64,000 nucleotides of DNA, from the NCBI GenBank assembly GCA_025200525.1, contig CM045761.1:43594190-43658189 (forward strand), in the 5' to 3' direction. A model generated the notes under the pieces. That model made no database searches, was not told the origin of the DNA, and saw only the letters and a list, made by a program, of their open reading frames with translations. The stretch is from Camellia lanceoleosa. Taxonomy: Eukaryota; Streptophyta; Magnoliopsida; Ericales; Theaceae. Position 1 is the stretch's first letter; each line of letters starts with the position of its first letter. This document shows, piece after piece, positions 23,091 to 33,775 of this stretch. Both the position numbers and the translations under genes were made by a program.

Positions 23091-24422
23091 TTGGTCGGTT
23101 TAGCTTCCATGGCCGACAAATCAACTCTCAGCCCTCTCCTAATCGAATTCCTCCCAAGACCTAGCATTGAAGACTTAGAGCAGGCGGAAGTTCTTTGCAC
23201 CAAGCTAGATCCTTCTTGGATAGACCTTATCATTCTTTTCCTTAAAGAAAGGATCCTGCCAATTAACAAGAGAGAAGCACGCAAAATCCGGGTGAAGTCT
23301 AAGCAGTTTTGGCTCTCTCTATCTGGTGCTTTGTATAAGAAGTCATTCTCCGGTCCATACCTCAACTGTGTTCACCCAAACAGAGTCGACGCTTTCCTTT
23401 ACGAGATCCACGAAGGCATGTGTGTAAGCCAAATCAGCGGGAGATCTTTAGCCTACTGCGCTATTTCACAAGGATACTAATGGCCGTACATGCAAGCAGA
23501 TGCACTAAAATATGTCAGAAAATGCGAGAAGTGCCAGAAGTTCGCCCACTAAATTCATCAGCCGGCCAAAGAGCTCCTTCCTCTTACAAGTCCTTGGCCT
23601 TTTGCAATGTGGGGGCTTGACATAGTAGGACCACTCCCAACCACGCTGGGCAACCGCAAGTTCTTCATAGCGATAATAGACTACTTCACCAAATAGGTCG
23701 AAGTCGAGCCCTTGGTGACAATTAAAGAAAATGATGTAAAGAAGTTTGTCTGGCAGAACGTGACAACACGGTTTGGAGCCCCCAAGGCTTTGATCTCTGA
23801 CAATGGCACCCAATTTGATGGACAATTGTTCAAAGGATTTTGGGAGGAACTAAAGATAGAATTCTACAATTCCACCCTAGCCTACCCTCAGTCCAACGGC
23901 CAAGCCGAAGCATCGAACAAGACCATTCTAGATGGATTGAAGAAAAGGCTAGAGAAAGCTAAAGACAAGTCAGCCGAGGAACTTCCAAATGTCCTCTAGG
24001 CTTACTGAACAACACCAAGACGGTCAACCAGGGAGACACCTTTTGCCTTGGCATACGACATGGAGGCAGTCATCCCATTGGAGATCGGTATGTCCACCGT
24101 CCACAGCAAAAATTTTGAGCCTGACTTAAATGCTGAAGCCATTGTCCTAGAATTGGACCTTACAGACGAAAGCCGAGAAAAGGCACTGATCCATGTCGCA
24201 GCATATCAAAAAGAACTGTCCAAAAAGTATAACAAAACAGGTCACCCCAGACCGTTCAAGGTCGGGGATTGGGTCTTAAGGAAGGTGATAGGCAACACTC
24301 TAGTGCCGGGCGAAGGGAAGCTAGAGGCAAACTGGGAAGGGCCTTACAAGATCACCGGTCTGGTAGGCAAAGGGGCATACCATCTAGAAGACTTAGATGG
24401 CAAAACCGTACCCCGGCCGTGA
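23091..24422 (+). pseudogene. gypsy integrase with zinc-finger and DDE core
   Basis: The zinc-finger region is altered: in ...IHEGMCVSQISGRSLA the second His position is lost, while CEKCQKF retains the Cys pair. A TAA at 23478-23480 interrupts Q-G-Y-(stop)-W-P-Y-M. The core retains LDIVGPLP, LISDNGTQFDGQ and SNGQAEASN, supplying D, D and E. The C-terminal part (GDWVLRKVIGNT, WEGPYKITGLVGKGAYHL) is present and no chromodomain follows. Stops at about 23551, 23695, 23998 and 24007 all fit CAA, CGA or TGG codons changed by transitions. Confidence 0.9.
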
Positions 24423-24629
24423 ATTGCAACCAATCTGAAGTTGTATTATTTTTAGTTTCAATCTTTGAACGTAATTTTTTGTAAGGGACAAACATTCCTC
24501 TCCATTTACCAATGTAATTCTTTCAGTCACCATGTGAATTCTTGAATGATATATGTAATAGAAATTAATTATTGTACATAGAAAATCTGTTATGGTTAAA
24601 GGATTGTAATGAATAAGGGGCAACTGCCC

Positions 24630-25850
24630 CCACAGCCGAGGTGATTTTTCCCAGTTGGAAGAGTTGATGAATTGTTCGACTCTAAATTTTTAGCCGAGAT
24701 GCTTCTGCTCGGCCCTTAGAGTTGATGAATTGTTCAACCCTAAGCTTTTAGCCGAGGTGATTTTGCCCGATTAGAAGAGTTGATGAATTGTTCAACTCTA
24801 AGTTTTTAACCGAGATGATTTTGCTCGGCCCTTAGAGTTGATGAATTGTTTAACTCTATGCTTTTAGCCAAGGTGATTTTGCTTGGCTAGACGAGTTGAT
24901 GAATTGTTTAACTCTAAGCTTTTAGTCGAGATGATTTTGCTCGGCCCTTATAGTTGATGAATTGTTCAACTCCAAGCTTTTAGACGAGGTGATTTTTCCC
25001 GGCTAGACGAGTTGATGAATTGTTCAACTCTAAGTCTTTATGCGAGATGCTTTTGTTCGGCCTTTTGAGTTGATGAATTGTTCAACTCTAAGCTTTTAGC
25101 TGAGGTGATTTTGCCCGGCTAGAAGAGTTAATAAATTGTTCAACTCTAAGTTTTTAGCTGAGATGATTTTGCTCGGCCCTTAAAGTTGATGAATTGTTTA
25201 ACTTTATACTTTTAGCTGAGGTGATTTTGCTCGGCTAGACGAGTTGATGAATTGTTCAACTCTAAGCTTTTAACCGAGATGATTTTGCTCGGCCTTTAGA
25301 GTTGATGAATTGTTCAACTCCAAGCTTTAAGATGAGGTGATTTTGCTCGGCTAGACGAGTTGATGAATTGTTCAACTCTAAGTCTTTAGCCGAGATGCTT
25401 TTGCTCAGCCCTTAGAGTTGATGAATTGTTTAACTCTGAGTTTTTAGCTGAGATGATTTTGCCTGGCTAGAAGAGTTGATGAATTGTTCAACTCTAAGCT
25501 TTTAGCCGAGATGCTTTTGCTTGACCCTTAGAGTTGATGGATTGTTCAACTCTAAGCTTTTAGTCGAGGTGATTTTGCCCGGCTAGACGAGTTGATGAAT
25601 TGTTTAACTCTAAGTCTTTAGCCTAGATACTTTTGCTCGGCCCTTAGAGTTGATGAATTGTTCAACTCTAAGTCTTTAGCCCAGATACTTTTGCTCAGCC
25701 CTTAGAGTTGATGAATTGTTCAACTCTAAGTTTTTAGCCGAGATGATTTTGCCTAGCTAGAAGAGTTGATGAATTGTTCAACTTTAAGCTTTTAGCCGAG
25801 ATGATTTTTCCCGACTTAACGAGTTGATGTTCGATTCCAATTTTATTCTG
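24630..25850 (+). repeat. tandem array of about 60-bp units in the gypsy 3' region
   Basis: About twenty copies of a unit containing GAGTTGATGAATTGTTCAAC, CTCTAAGCTTTTAGCCGAG and TGATTTTGCTCGGC lie between integrase and the antisense ORF. Units alternate between a CGGCTAGACGAGTT type and a CGGCCCTTAGAGTT type, so the array has a roughly 120-bp higher-order repeat. Such arrays are common in this position in Tat elements. It is not a CRISPR array: there are no unique spacers. Confidence 0.92.
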
Positions 25851-26057
25851 ATCGAGGTGTTTTTCTCGGATTAAATCAATGGATAATTTGTCCTTTGCGT
25901 ATTGCGCAATTAAAAGAAGAAACACAATATACATGGCAAGCATACAAGAGACAAGTGAAGAAAAAAATTTCATTGATTGAGCTTGTAAATACAAAAGTCG
26001 GGGCCAGCAGCCCGGTTACAAAACATTTCAAAAAGAAAACAAGAAAAGGCATAAACC

Positions 26058-26653
26058 TAAGCTAGGGGGGGAGAGGTCGGCGAATTCATCTTTGGCTCCC
26101 TCTGTGGCAGCCTCCAGATCAACCACAGTAGTCCTTTCTTTATCGCCAGTCTCCTTTTAGCCGGCCTCCTCCTCGGCCTCCTCTTGCAAAGAGTTAAAGA
26201 CTTCATTGGCAAAAAGTACCATATAGACTGGCAAGAAGGCAGGGGGAGAAGAGGTGAACACCTCAGTTTCAGATCCTTGGCCAAGTTTTTCACAAGCAGC
26301 CTTCCAACCGGACTTGAAAAAGATGTCCTTGGTGGCTTCAACTTGTTTGGTGTAGTTCTCTTCGGCCTCCTTGAAGCCGAGGTTGTTGGCCTCGTCCACA
26401 GCTTCCTGCCTCGCTTTCTTTTCAGCCTTTAGGAGAGCCTTCAAAGCGTCCCTCTCTTACTTAGCCCTACCAAGTTGGCCAAACAGCTTGGCATTGTCAA
26501 CGTTGGCGATCTCGAGGGAGGCCTTTGCTCTACCGAGACCTTCTTGCCGACGTTATTTAGCTTGGTCACTTTATGACGCAAATTAACAATGCTGTCCATG
26601 ACGAGATGCTGTTTTTGGATGGCCTGCAAGAAGTAAAAAGAAAAATAGCCCAA
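26058..26653 (-). pseudogene. antisense extra ORF of the Tat element, coiled-coil C-terminus
   Basis: On the minus strand the frames read HLVMDSIVNLRHKVTKLNNV, then after a frameshift LEIANVDNAKLFGQLGRAK, a stop, and ALLKAEKKARQEAVDEANNL followed by NYTKQVEATKDIFFKSGWKA. These form a long coiled coil with a C-terminal tail. Tat-lineage gypsy elements are known to carry antisense extra ORFs between pol and the 3' LTR, and the position fits. A stop near 26456 and a frameshift near 26540 break it. The function of this protein family is not established. Confidence 0.65.
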
Positions 26654-26655
26654 GC

Positions 26656-27699
26656 AAAGAAGTAAACCGAGCAGAGACTTGATGAAAATGTTGAATCATA
26701 CCCTAGTCATGGACTTGGGTTAATATGATTAGTTAATTTGTTGGGTAGTTTTGGGTACTGGGTTGTCTCTCTTTATTTCTCCATTTCATTTAGTGATATT
26801 TTTCTTTGTGAACTTTAGTATCATTGGTGCACTTGTGTGATATTAGTTCTTCAAAAGACGTACCTAAGATTAATCATGTTTTGAGTTTTGTGTGATACTT
26901 TTGGGTTTTCTTCTGTTAATGTTTGTTAATTTGTGAAATTTTGGTTGATGGGTTATCTAATTCATGATAGAAGGATGAAATTGATTTCAACTAAAGTTTT
27001 TTAATCTGTCTTTTATTTTTATTTTTTATGTTTGGTTTGATACTAGAATCTGGATCTATTTATATTCCTTGTTTATATGTTCTTTTCTTTTTGTTTATGA
27101 AGATTGGATGTGTTTGCTTATATTCCTTGATTTGTTGAGGCAATCTGAATGGAATGATTTGTTAAGGTTTGCTGATTCCAAAAGTTGAAAAGCATAATTT
27201 TCACTCTGTTTGTTTTGGTGTTTGTGGTTTCACACTGATTTGATTTATACCTTTTCTATCCATTTTTTTATTGAATGGAATGATTTCTTCAAGTTTGCTA
27301 ATTCCAAAGCTTGAAAAGCATAATTTTCACTATATATATATATATATATACATTTGGCAATCACACCATAAATACTTCAAGAGCAGAGTGGTTGGATTTA
27401 CCATAGATATGACAATCACACCATAAATACTTCTTTATATGTTAGAAGATCTGCCATAAATAGACCTGTTACCTCTTTAACCAAACTTATTTCCTCTATA
27501 ACATCATCTTGAATCACATCATCTTGAATCATCTCCGGAAGAATTGCATCCACCTTGATGATTAGCAAATCTCTTGGAAATTTCATATTGATGGAAATGA
27601 ACTCTTTAATTTTTTTACATGCTTAATTAGCTGCCTAGATTAAGGTTCTATGGTTATATTTGAAATTGAATTTTGTGTTTACTTGTAATTAGGATTAAC
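26656..27699. other. gene-free stretch with TA microsatellite
   Basis: T-rich, intron- or UTR-like sequence before the GRF zinc-finger remnant. It includes an (AT)n run at about 27332-27351. A TAATTAG acceptor-like site sits at about 27686-27692, just upstream of the GRF start codon, so part of this may be a 5' intron. Confidence 0.45.
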
Positions 27700-28085
27700 A
27701 TGTCAATGGGTTCAAACAATGATGATGGATTCTTGCAAAATAAACGATGCAAATATGGGAAAAAACAGGAGTGTACATATTAGAATCAGAGAAAAATCCA
27801 GGGAGGTTGTATTTGAAGTGTGCAGATAAAATTTGTGACTACTTTGCGTGGGTAGTGGCTCCTACTAGGAATACATCAAATATCCAAAGGAGAAGTAAAG
27901 CTATTCATATGAAGAATGAAGATGAGAGTGGGTATGATTATGATTTTGAGAGAAACAATGAAGTTTTGAATATCTTGGAACGACTTAAGGCAAACCAACG
28001 AGAATAACTTGAAGCAATGAAATTCATAATGTTGACAACCATAGTGATGGTTGGTTTTACCATGCTGGTGGTGCTTCTCAAGTGA
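27700..28085 (+). pseudogene. GRF-type zinc-finger protein pseudogene
   Basis: From ATG 27700 the frame reads MSMGSNNDDGFLQNKRCKYG, then shifts by one base within the A-run near 27760. It continues as ESEKNPGRLYLKCADKICDY-FAWV, the GRF zinc-finger signature (C.CG..NPGR.Y.C...C.FF.W). The second zinc Cys is Tyr (CKYG). A coiled-coil segment follows (NNEVLNILERLKANQRE), then a TAA at 28005 and a C-terminal hydrophobic helix (FIMLTTIVMVGFTMLVVLL) to TGA 28085. The C-terminal membrane anchor is usual for small plant GRF proteins. The frameshift, stop and lost ligand make it a pseudogene. Confidence 0.78.
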
Positions 28086-28097
28086 ATGTAACCATTT

Positions 28098-28625
28098 CTA
28101 CTGAATGTAACCACTGCTTATAGAACTTGTATTTGGTTTTGAAGCTTTTATATGTGCATGTAAAATCCTAAGAGGAATTCCAGATTTTGAAGCCAATTCT
28201 ACTTCAATTGCTTGGATGGTAGATATTTTTCTTTGGGATGGCAACATATGAATGCACTCTTGACGCATAAGGTCATGATTATGATGTTCAACAAAATCAA
28301 TTGCAACATATTTTCCTAAATTTCTATCTAACTTGATACTCAATCGGGCACCACAACCACATCTCACCTCTTGTCTTGGAAATTTTACTAGTGGATCTTG
28401 CTTGTCAATACCCCGAGTTCCCTCTTTGTAACATATAAAAGTCCGTGAAGTTATTTCCTTAGTTTGTTTGTTCTTGTGTGCATATGTCTTCCTAATACTA
28501 AAGCCCACATTTCCGTCATAATTATTGTAAAAGTCATACGCAGCTTGTTCAAAGTCAAATGACATGCCCAACTTCGGCTTCCAACCATAACTAGCCAACT
28601 CATCAACAACATTATTTTCTTCCAT
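28098..28625 (-). pseudogene. FAR1 DNA-binding domain fragment (FHY3/FAR1 family)
   Basis: The 175-residue frame starts MEENNVVDELASYGWKPKLG and carries the FAR1 domain: GMSFDFEQAAYDFYNNYDGN, then GFSIRKT, TFICYKEG, the RCGCGARLSIK cysteine block and the VEHHNHDL histidines. It stops about 20 residues after SGIPLRI, where full proteins continue into a MULE transposase-like core and a SWIM domain; these are absent. It could derive from a FAR1-related transcription factor or from a MULE transposase, since FAR1 proteins descend from such transposases. It converges on the GRF remnant with 12 bp between them. Confidence 0.82.
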
Positions 28626-29745
28626 TTCCTACAATTTAGTACCATACAAATAATAAAAAAAATAAAAATCACATCAACAACAATTGAATAATGTAATCAA
28701 AGTAAGTAGGCTTGGGATATAAATTTTTTCTTTGGGAAATAGGACAACAATATCCCAACAATATCTTAGTTACACACTTTGCAATTCATTTCTTTCATAG
28801 CAGATTACTAAACATACTAATGATCAGTTCTTTAATTCTTGAGACCAAACATATTAAACCACAAATACAACTTACAGAAATTTCAAAGCAGACTACTATA
28901 CAAAAACTTCAAAGCAGACTACTATACAGAAATTTCAGTCTTTTAATTCTTTTTAATGATCAAACATACTAATTGATAATCTGCAGAACCATGGGAATGT
29001 TGAAATATTTTTAGAAAGGAGCACGTTCTCATTTAGTAAGCAGGAAGAGCAGATAATTGATAATCTCATGTCTAATGCTGATTAGAGTGTTTAGTAATAC
29101 AAGACAGGTACCTAATATTATAATAGAATAGAGGTTTTTGTCTTGAACAAATTGTCAATATTTCTACCAATTTTGGGTGTCATCTCTTCCAGACTCACTT
29201 TTAATTGTTTTACCTTTAATTGTTTTTCAAAGCAGACTACTAAACATACTAATGATCAGTCCTTTAATTCTTGAGATCAAACATACTAAACCACAAATAC
29301 AGCTTACAAAATTTTTTGATCAATACTAATGATCAGTCATTTCAGGAATTTTCAAAATTTCAGATACAATAATTAGGAAGAAAAATCTAGTTATATCCGT
29401 AACATATCAGAGGAAGATGAAATGATATATCAGCAAGAAAAATTTGAAATGATGAAATACAAAAATTTCAAAACAGATACAAAAATTTCTGAAATTTCAA
29501 ATACAAAAATTAAGAAGAAAATTTTGGTTATATCCATAACATATCAGAGGAAGATGAAATGATATATCAACAAGAAAAATCTGAAATGATGAAATGAACC
29601 TCGTCATGGCCGCAATCTCACATGTTCGTCGCACCGTATCCCTCTGCCATCCTTTTGTTCTGTTCACCGCCGCCGCCTCCTCCTCCGCCATCCTTCGTAT
29701 TAAATCGCCGTCTCTCCACCATCTATCTCAGTTCGTTTCTTTATG

Positions 29746-29799
<54 letters not shown>

Positions 29800-30312
29800 T
29801 TGTGCACCTGTTGATGCTAGGGCTAAACAAAACATATCAGAGGAAGATGAAAATGGAAGAAGCGGGAAACTTAAATTTAGGGGGGGGGAACACTAACCAA
29901 AACGACGTCGTTTTAGCCAAAACAACATCGTTTTATCATTTTGGCGAGGGCGGCAAAGAGAACCGCATGAAAGGGTAACTGAGGATCCTTACTCGATCAT
30001 GTACCACTACCATAAAAATCACATGAAAATTCAATCAATAGTAACAAACGATTCAAACAACCATATTAGCAATTCCACTAATCATCCTCTAATCACTTCA
30101 CTTAACTCTGCTGTTTGGCTCATAATTAAGCATTAATCTTGCTAATCATGGTCTGCCCATTTAATTATCTTATGTGAGGCAATGATTTTTGTTAATTGAA
30201 ACCAAATGATATATCAAATGATAAAAGAAATGCTCACCAATGGAGAAAATATATTTTCTTCTTTTCTTCCATGTTTATATAATAAAAAAAATAATAAATA
30301 AATAAATAAAAA
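28626..30312. other. repeat-containing stretch upstream of the FAR1 fragment
   Basis: Local duplications occur: CATACTAATGATCAGT.CTTT with following sequence at about 28812 and 29245, and ATATCAGAGGAAGATGAAAT at about 29406, 29545 and, shorter, 29835. A (CT)n microsatellite spans 29747-29796. The palindrome AAAACGACGTCGTTTT lies at 29899-29914, next to a degenerate copy. Short frames through the CT run (29594-29978) look like low-complexity artefacts. Confidence 0.5.
29747..29796. repeat. (CT)n microsatellite
   Basis: About 25 uninterrupted CT dinucleotides. Confidence 0.95.
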
Positions 30313-30313
<1 letters not shown>

Positions 30314-30343
<30 letters not shown>

Positions 30344-30351
30344 AAGAAGAA
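30314..30351. repeat. (AAG)n microsatellite
   Basis: About twelve AAG/GAA trinucleotides. Confidence 0.95.
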
Positions 30352-30712
30352 TATTTTGTGAAATGTTTTTACAAAGTGAATGGTGTAGTGGTTGTATTTT
30401 TGCAATTAAAAATTATCTTAATAGTTTTTTTTTCAATAAAAAAACTTCTCATATTATTTTGAAAAAAAAAAACCATATAATATTTTTTGGTTTTTTCAAC
30501 ATTACTGAATTGAGTGTCACACTATTCTACCTAAAATAAAATGGCCCTATTGTGTATTGGTGAGATGAGACTACACATAGATAAACATTCCCCAATATAG
30601 AGTAAATATTTTTTTGTCAATAGTATATATAACTATTTATTTTTAAAAATATTTGTCGTCTATTATTTTGAAGATAAATATTGGATCAATATAATTTTTT
30701 TATAAATGATTA

Positions 30713-31279
30713 TGTAGGGAAGTATTTTGAGATGACGCCACATGACTAAGGTGACGCTGGGGTGTCAACCGAAGTGCCACGTAGGCAGATCATGTTTGCC
30801 GAGATGTTTAGGGCATTGTTGAGGTATTCTGCGGGGATACCAGAATCTGAGATATTTGGATAGAGGACTAAAGTCCTAGATGACATCAAGTTACCTATTT
30901 GGATAGAGATAGGACTCTTGAGGGAGTTCATCTTAATTTGAATAGTATGAGTTGTGATAGATATTATCCTTGTAAAGGATAGAGTCCCATGATGTAAGAC
31001 TTCTAGGGAAAGTTAGACATTGATCATTATAAAAGTAAGGCACCCTCGTGGGTCTAAGGTATGCTTTTATTTGTGATGCTTTGACTTGTGCATTAAGTAC
31101 TATTTTGATATTTGTGAGAGATAAGATTTACTAACTTGATCGTCAGAGTGCCCCCGGGTGGACGAACCACTACGAGAATTCTCATCTTCTTATTACAGAT
31201 TGTTGGGCTTAATCTATTCTATTGGTACTCTTCAGTTGAGTTTTCCCTTTGGTTGTGTGATCGAAAATCGACACCCACA
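30713..31279 (+). repeat. 5' LTR of the Tat-type derivative
   Basis: It starts TGTAGGGAAGTATTTTGAGA and ends GACACCCACA, 567 bp long. A TATA box (TATAAAAG) lies at 31028-31035, so transcription would start about 30 bp further on. It matches the 3' LTR throughout, with scattered substitutions and small indels. Confidence 0.93.
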
Positions 31280-31280
31280 A

Positions 31281-31301
31281 TTTGGCGCTGTCTGTGGGAA
31301 C
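31281..31301 (+). other. primer-binding site
   Basis: TTTGGCGCTGTCTGTGGGAA lies one base after the 5' LTR, the usual place and style of a Tat-lineage primer-binding site. I do not assign the tRNA. Confidence 0.7.
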
Positions 31302-31315
31302 TTAGTAAGGATAGA

Positions 31316-31680
31316 TGGCTAACAACGGATAGGAAGTGAGGATTGGGGACAACATCCACAGTAAAGAGGATGAGCATGTGGATCCTAACACTGAAGGAGG
31401 GGACCATAACGGAAAAGTGCAAAAAGTGAATCCTGAGGCGAATAATGTCACCAAAGGCTGAGAAAGAAACCAGAAAGGTAACTGAGATGAGTACTATCGT
31501 GAAAGCAACCTTTAGGTATGGAGGGACAGATGCCAGAGAAAAGACGAGAAAACTAAAAGACATGGCAAATAAGTTGACAGATCTATAGACAGCGGTCAAC
31601 CTCATGATGTAAAACAACGTGATGCAGCCGACATCCCCATTACAGGACATGCCGGGACCAGCAACCAAAACTGGTGCCTA
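31316..31680 (+). pseudogene. vestigial gag N-terminus
   Basis: After the primer-binding site an ATG opens MANNG(stop)EVRIGDNIHSKEDEH and runs on with further stops (KG-stop-ERNQKGN). In another frame, STIVKATFRYGGTDAREKTR followed by KLKDMANKLTDL is readable. It is acidic and polar like gag leader regions, and stops every few dozen codons. Confidence 0.5.
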
Positions 31681-32690
31681 GAAGACAAGATCTCAGCCTA
31701 GATGCGAAGAGCTCAACTTGAGTAAGCAAATCCCAGATTCTAGAAGACAAGATCTCGGTCTAGATGATTAGGTCCGAGAAGACAAGAGCTCACCTAAGTG
31801 AATAGATCCCAGATCTAGAAGACAAGATCTTGTCCTAGATGATTAGGTCTGAGAAGACAAGAGCTCAACTTAAGTGAGCAGATCCTAGATCCTAGAAGAC
31901 AAGATCTCGCCCTAGATGATTAGGTCCAAGAAGAGAAGAGTTCAGCCTAAGTGAGCAAATCCCAAATTCTAGAAGACAAGATCTCGACCTAAATGATTAA
32001 GTCTAAGAAGAGAAGAGCTCAGCCTAAGTGAACAGATCTTAAATTCTAGAAAATAAGATCTCGACCTAGATGATTAGGTCCGAGAAGAGAATAGCTCGGC
32101 CTGAGTGAACAGATCCTAGATTCTAGAAGACAAGATCTCGGCCTAGATGATTAGGTCTGAGAAGAGAAGAGCTCAGCCTGAGTGAGTAGATCCTAGATTT
32201 TAGAAGACAAGATCTCGACCTAGATGATTAGGTCTGAGAAGAGAAGAGCTCAGCCTGAGTGAGAAGATCCCAGATTCTAGAAGACAAGATCTCAGCCTAG
32301 ATGATTAGGTCCGAGAAGAAAAGAGCTCAGCCTCAATGAGTAGATCCTAGATTCTAGAAGATAAGATCTCGGCCTAGATGATTTGGTCCGAGAAGACAAG
32401 AGCTCAGCCTGAGTAAGCAGATCCAAGATTATAAAAGACAAGATATCGACCTTGATGAGTAGGCTCGAGAAGAGAAGAGTTCAGCCTCAGTGAGCAGATT
32501 CCAGATTCTAGAAGACAAGATCTCGGCCTAGATGATTAAGTTTGAGAATAAAATAGCTCAGCTTGAGTAAGCAGATCCTAGATTCCAGAAGACAAGTTCT
32601 TGGCCTAGATGATTAGGTTTGAGAACAGAAGAGCTCAATCTAAGTGAGAAGATCCCAGATCCTAAAAGACAAAAAGAAAGCACACAAGAT
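31663..32690 (+). repeat. tandem array, about 77-bp unit, about 13 copies
   Basis: The unit contains TTCTAGAAGACAAGATCTCG, then GCCTAGATGATTAGGTCCGA and GAAGAGAAGAGCTCAGCCTG. Copies differ by point changes and small indels. It sits where gag and pol should be, between the gag relic and the integrase fragment. Confidence 0.92.
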
Positions 32691-32749
32691 CAAGCTGAAG
32701 TCGGCCAAGTTCTGCCTATCGACAGAAGGCCATCTATGCGGAAGGGTTT

Positions 32750-32965
32750 TTACTGAACCTCTATTACGATGTGTACATCCTTCCTAGGTTGAAGACTTTT
32801 TATACAAAGTTCACAAAGGAGTATGTGGAAACCATGCAGGGGGCAGATCCCTTGCTCACAAAACTATATCGCAAGGATTCTAATGGCCCTACATGCAAAA
32901 GGATACCGAAGCCTATATAAAAAAAGCATAAAAATGTTATTGAAATCCATGATTATGTGATAAAA
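32750..32965 (+). pseudogene. gypsy integrase zinc-finger fragment
   Basis: The frame reads FLYKVHKGVCGNHAGGRSLA, then HKTISQGF(stop)WPYMQKDTEA. It aligns with the zinc-finger part of the integrase at about 23385-23520. Both His positions are kept here, but the C-terminal Cys pair is degenerate. The TAA at 32881-32883 is at exactly the same codon as TAA 23478-23480 in the other Tat element. Confidence 0.85.
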
Positions 32966-32984
32966 CCAAAAAGTCTTATGATGA

Positions 32985-33425
32985 TGTTCCTCTAGCGAAC
33001 ATGACGAATAATTTAGACTTGCCGACATGGTAGAGTTGAACTAAGTCTGTGATGTTTTAGTATAAAACTTGACAAATAAATTAGACTTGCCATGCTCGTA
33101 GAGTTGAACTAAGTTTGCGATGTTTCGGCATGAAACATGACAAATAACTTAGACTTGTTACATGGTAGAGTTGAACTAAATTGGCGATGTTTCTGAATGA
33201 AACATGACAAATAACGTAGACTTACCATTTGATAAAGTTGAACTAAGTTGGCGATATTTTCGAATGAAACATAACAAATAACTTAGACTTACCATATAGT
33301 AGAGTTGAACTCAACTTGCCTATGGTAGAGTTGAACTAAGTTGGCGATGTTTTCGAATGAAACATGATGAATAACTTAGACTTGCCATAATGCTAGAGTT
33401 GAACTAAGTTAGATTTAGTCAAATT
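32985..33425 (+). repeat. tandem array, about 67-bp unit, about 6 copies
   Basis: The unit contains TAACTTAGACTTGCC, GTAGAGTTGAACTAAGTTGG and CGATGTTT..AATGAAACATGA. It occupies the position of the 60-bp array in the element at 19560 and shares the GAGTTGA.. and AACTAAG style, so the two may be homologous 3' arrays. Confidence 0.85.
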
Positions 33426-33775
33426 AACAGAGACATTGAGGTAGAAAACCTTGACTAAGATTTGTTTGAATCAGACTTCGGCAAAATTGAAGATGCATAC
33501 TTAATGTGAACATAAGTGATATTTAGGTTCACATTAGGGGGCAGGAAGCAGGAAAAGGTGAACTCCGAGGTAAGTTAGTCCAAGGTGACCAACTAAGGGT
33601 GCACTCGAAATGAAGTGGATCCAAGATGGTACAAGTTAGATGTGTTCTAACGCGAAGTGATTACACAGTTAAAGTATAGTTGAGAGAAGTACAAAAATAT
33701 TCTAAGTATGGAATCATACAAGATAGCAAAGACAATGATAAGCATTCAACACTTAGTTAAAAAGAGGACTTGCAT

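Larger units (their letters stand above)
19560..26655 (+). mobile_element. Ty3/gypsy Tat-lineage retrotransposon, truncated and decayed
   Basis: Gag, protease, reverse transcriptase, RNase H, a second archaeal-type RNase H and integrase occur in that order, followed by a 3' tandem array and an antisense ORF. Two RNase H domains, no chromodomain, and an antisense extra ORF are known features of the Tat/Ogre/Retand lineage. I found neither LTR nor a primer-binding site: similarity starts inside gag near 19560 and ends near 26655. Many in-frame stops and at least three frameshifts make it inactive. It is more GC-rich than its surroundings. Confidence 0.9.

Noticed and set aside
24630..25850. Regularly spaced repeats that could suggest a CRISPR-like array
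   Set aside because: Units are contiguous tandem repeats without unique spacers, lie inside a gypsy element, and the genome is a plant's.
29594..29978. Frames beginning MNLVMAAISHV or MFVAPYPSAIL that look like signal or transit peptides
   Set aside because: Most of the length is the (CT)n microsatellite translated as Ser-Leu repeats, and no homologous domain follows.
31219..31668. A 149-codon minus-strand frame with hydrophobic stretches
   Set aside because: It overlaps the end of the 5' LTR, the primer-binding site and the gag relic, which explain the sequence better.
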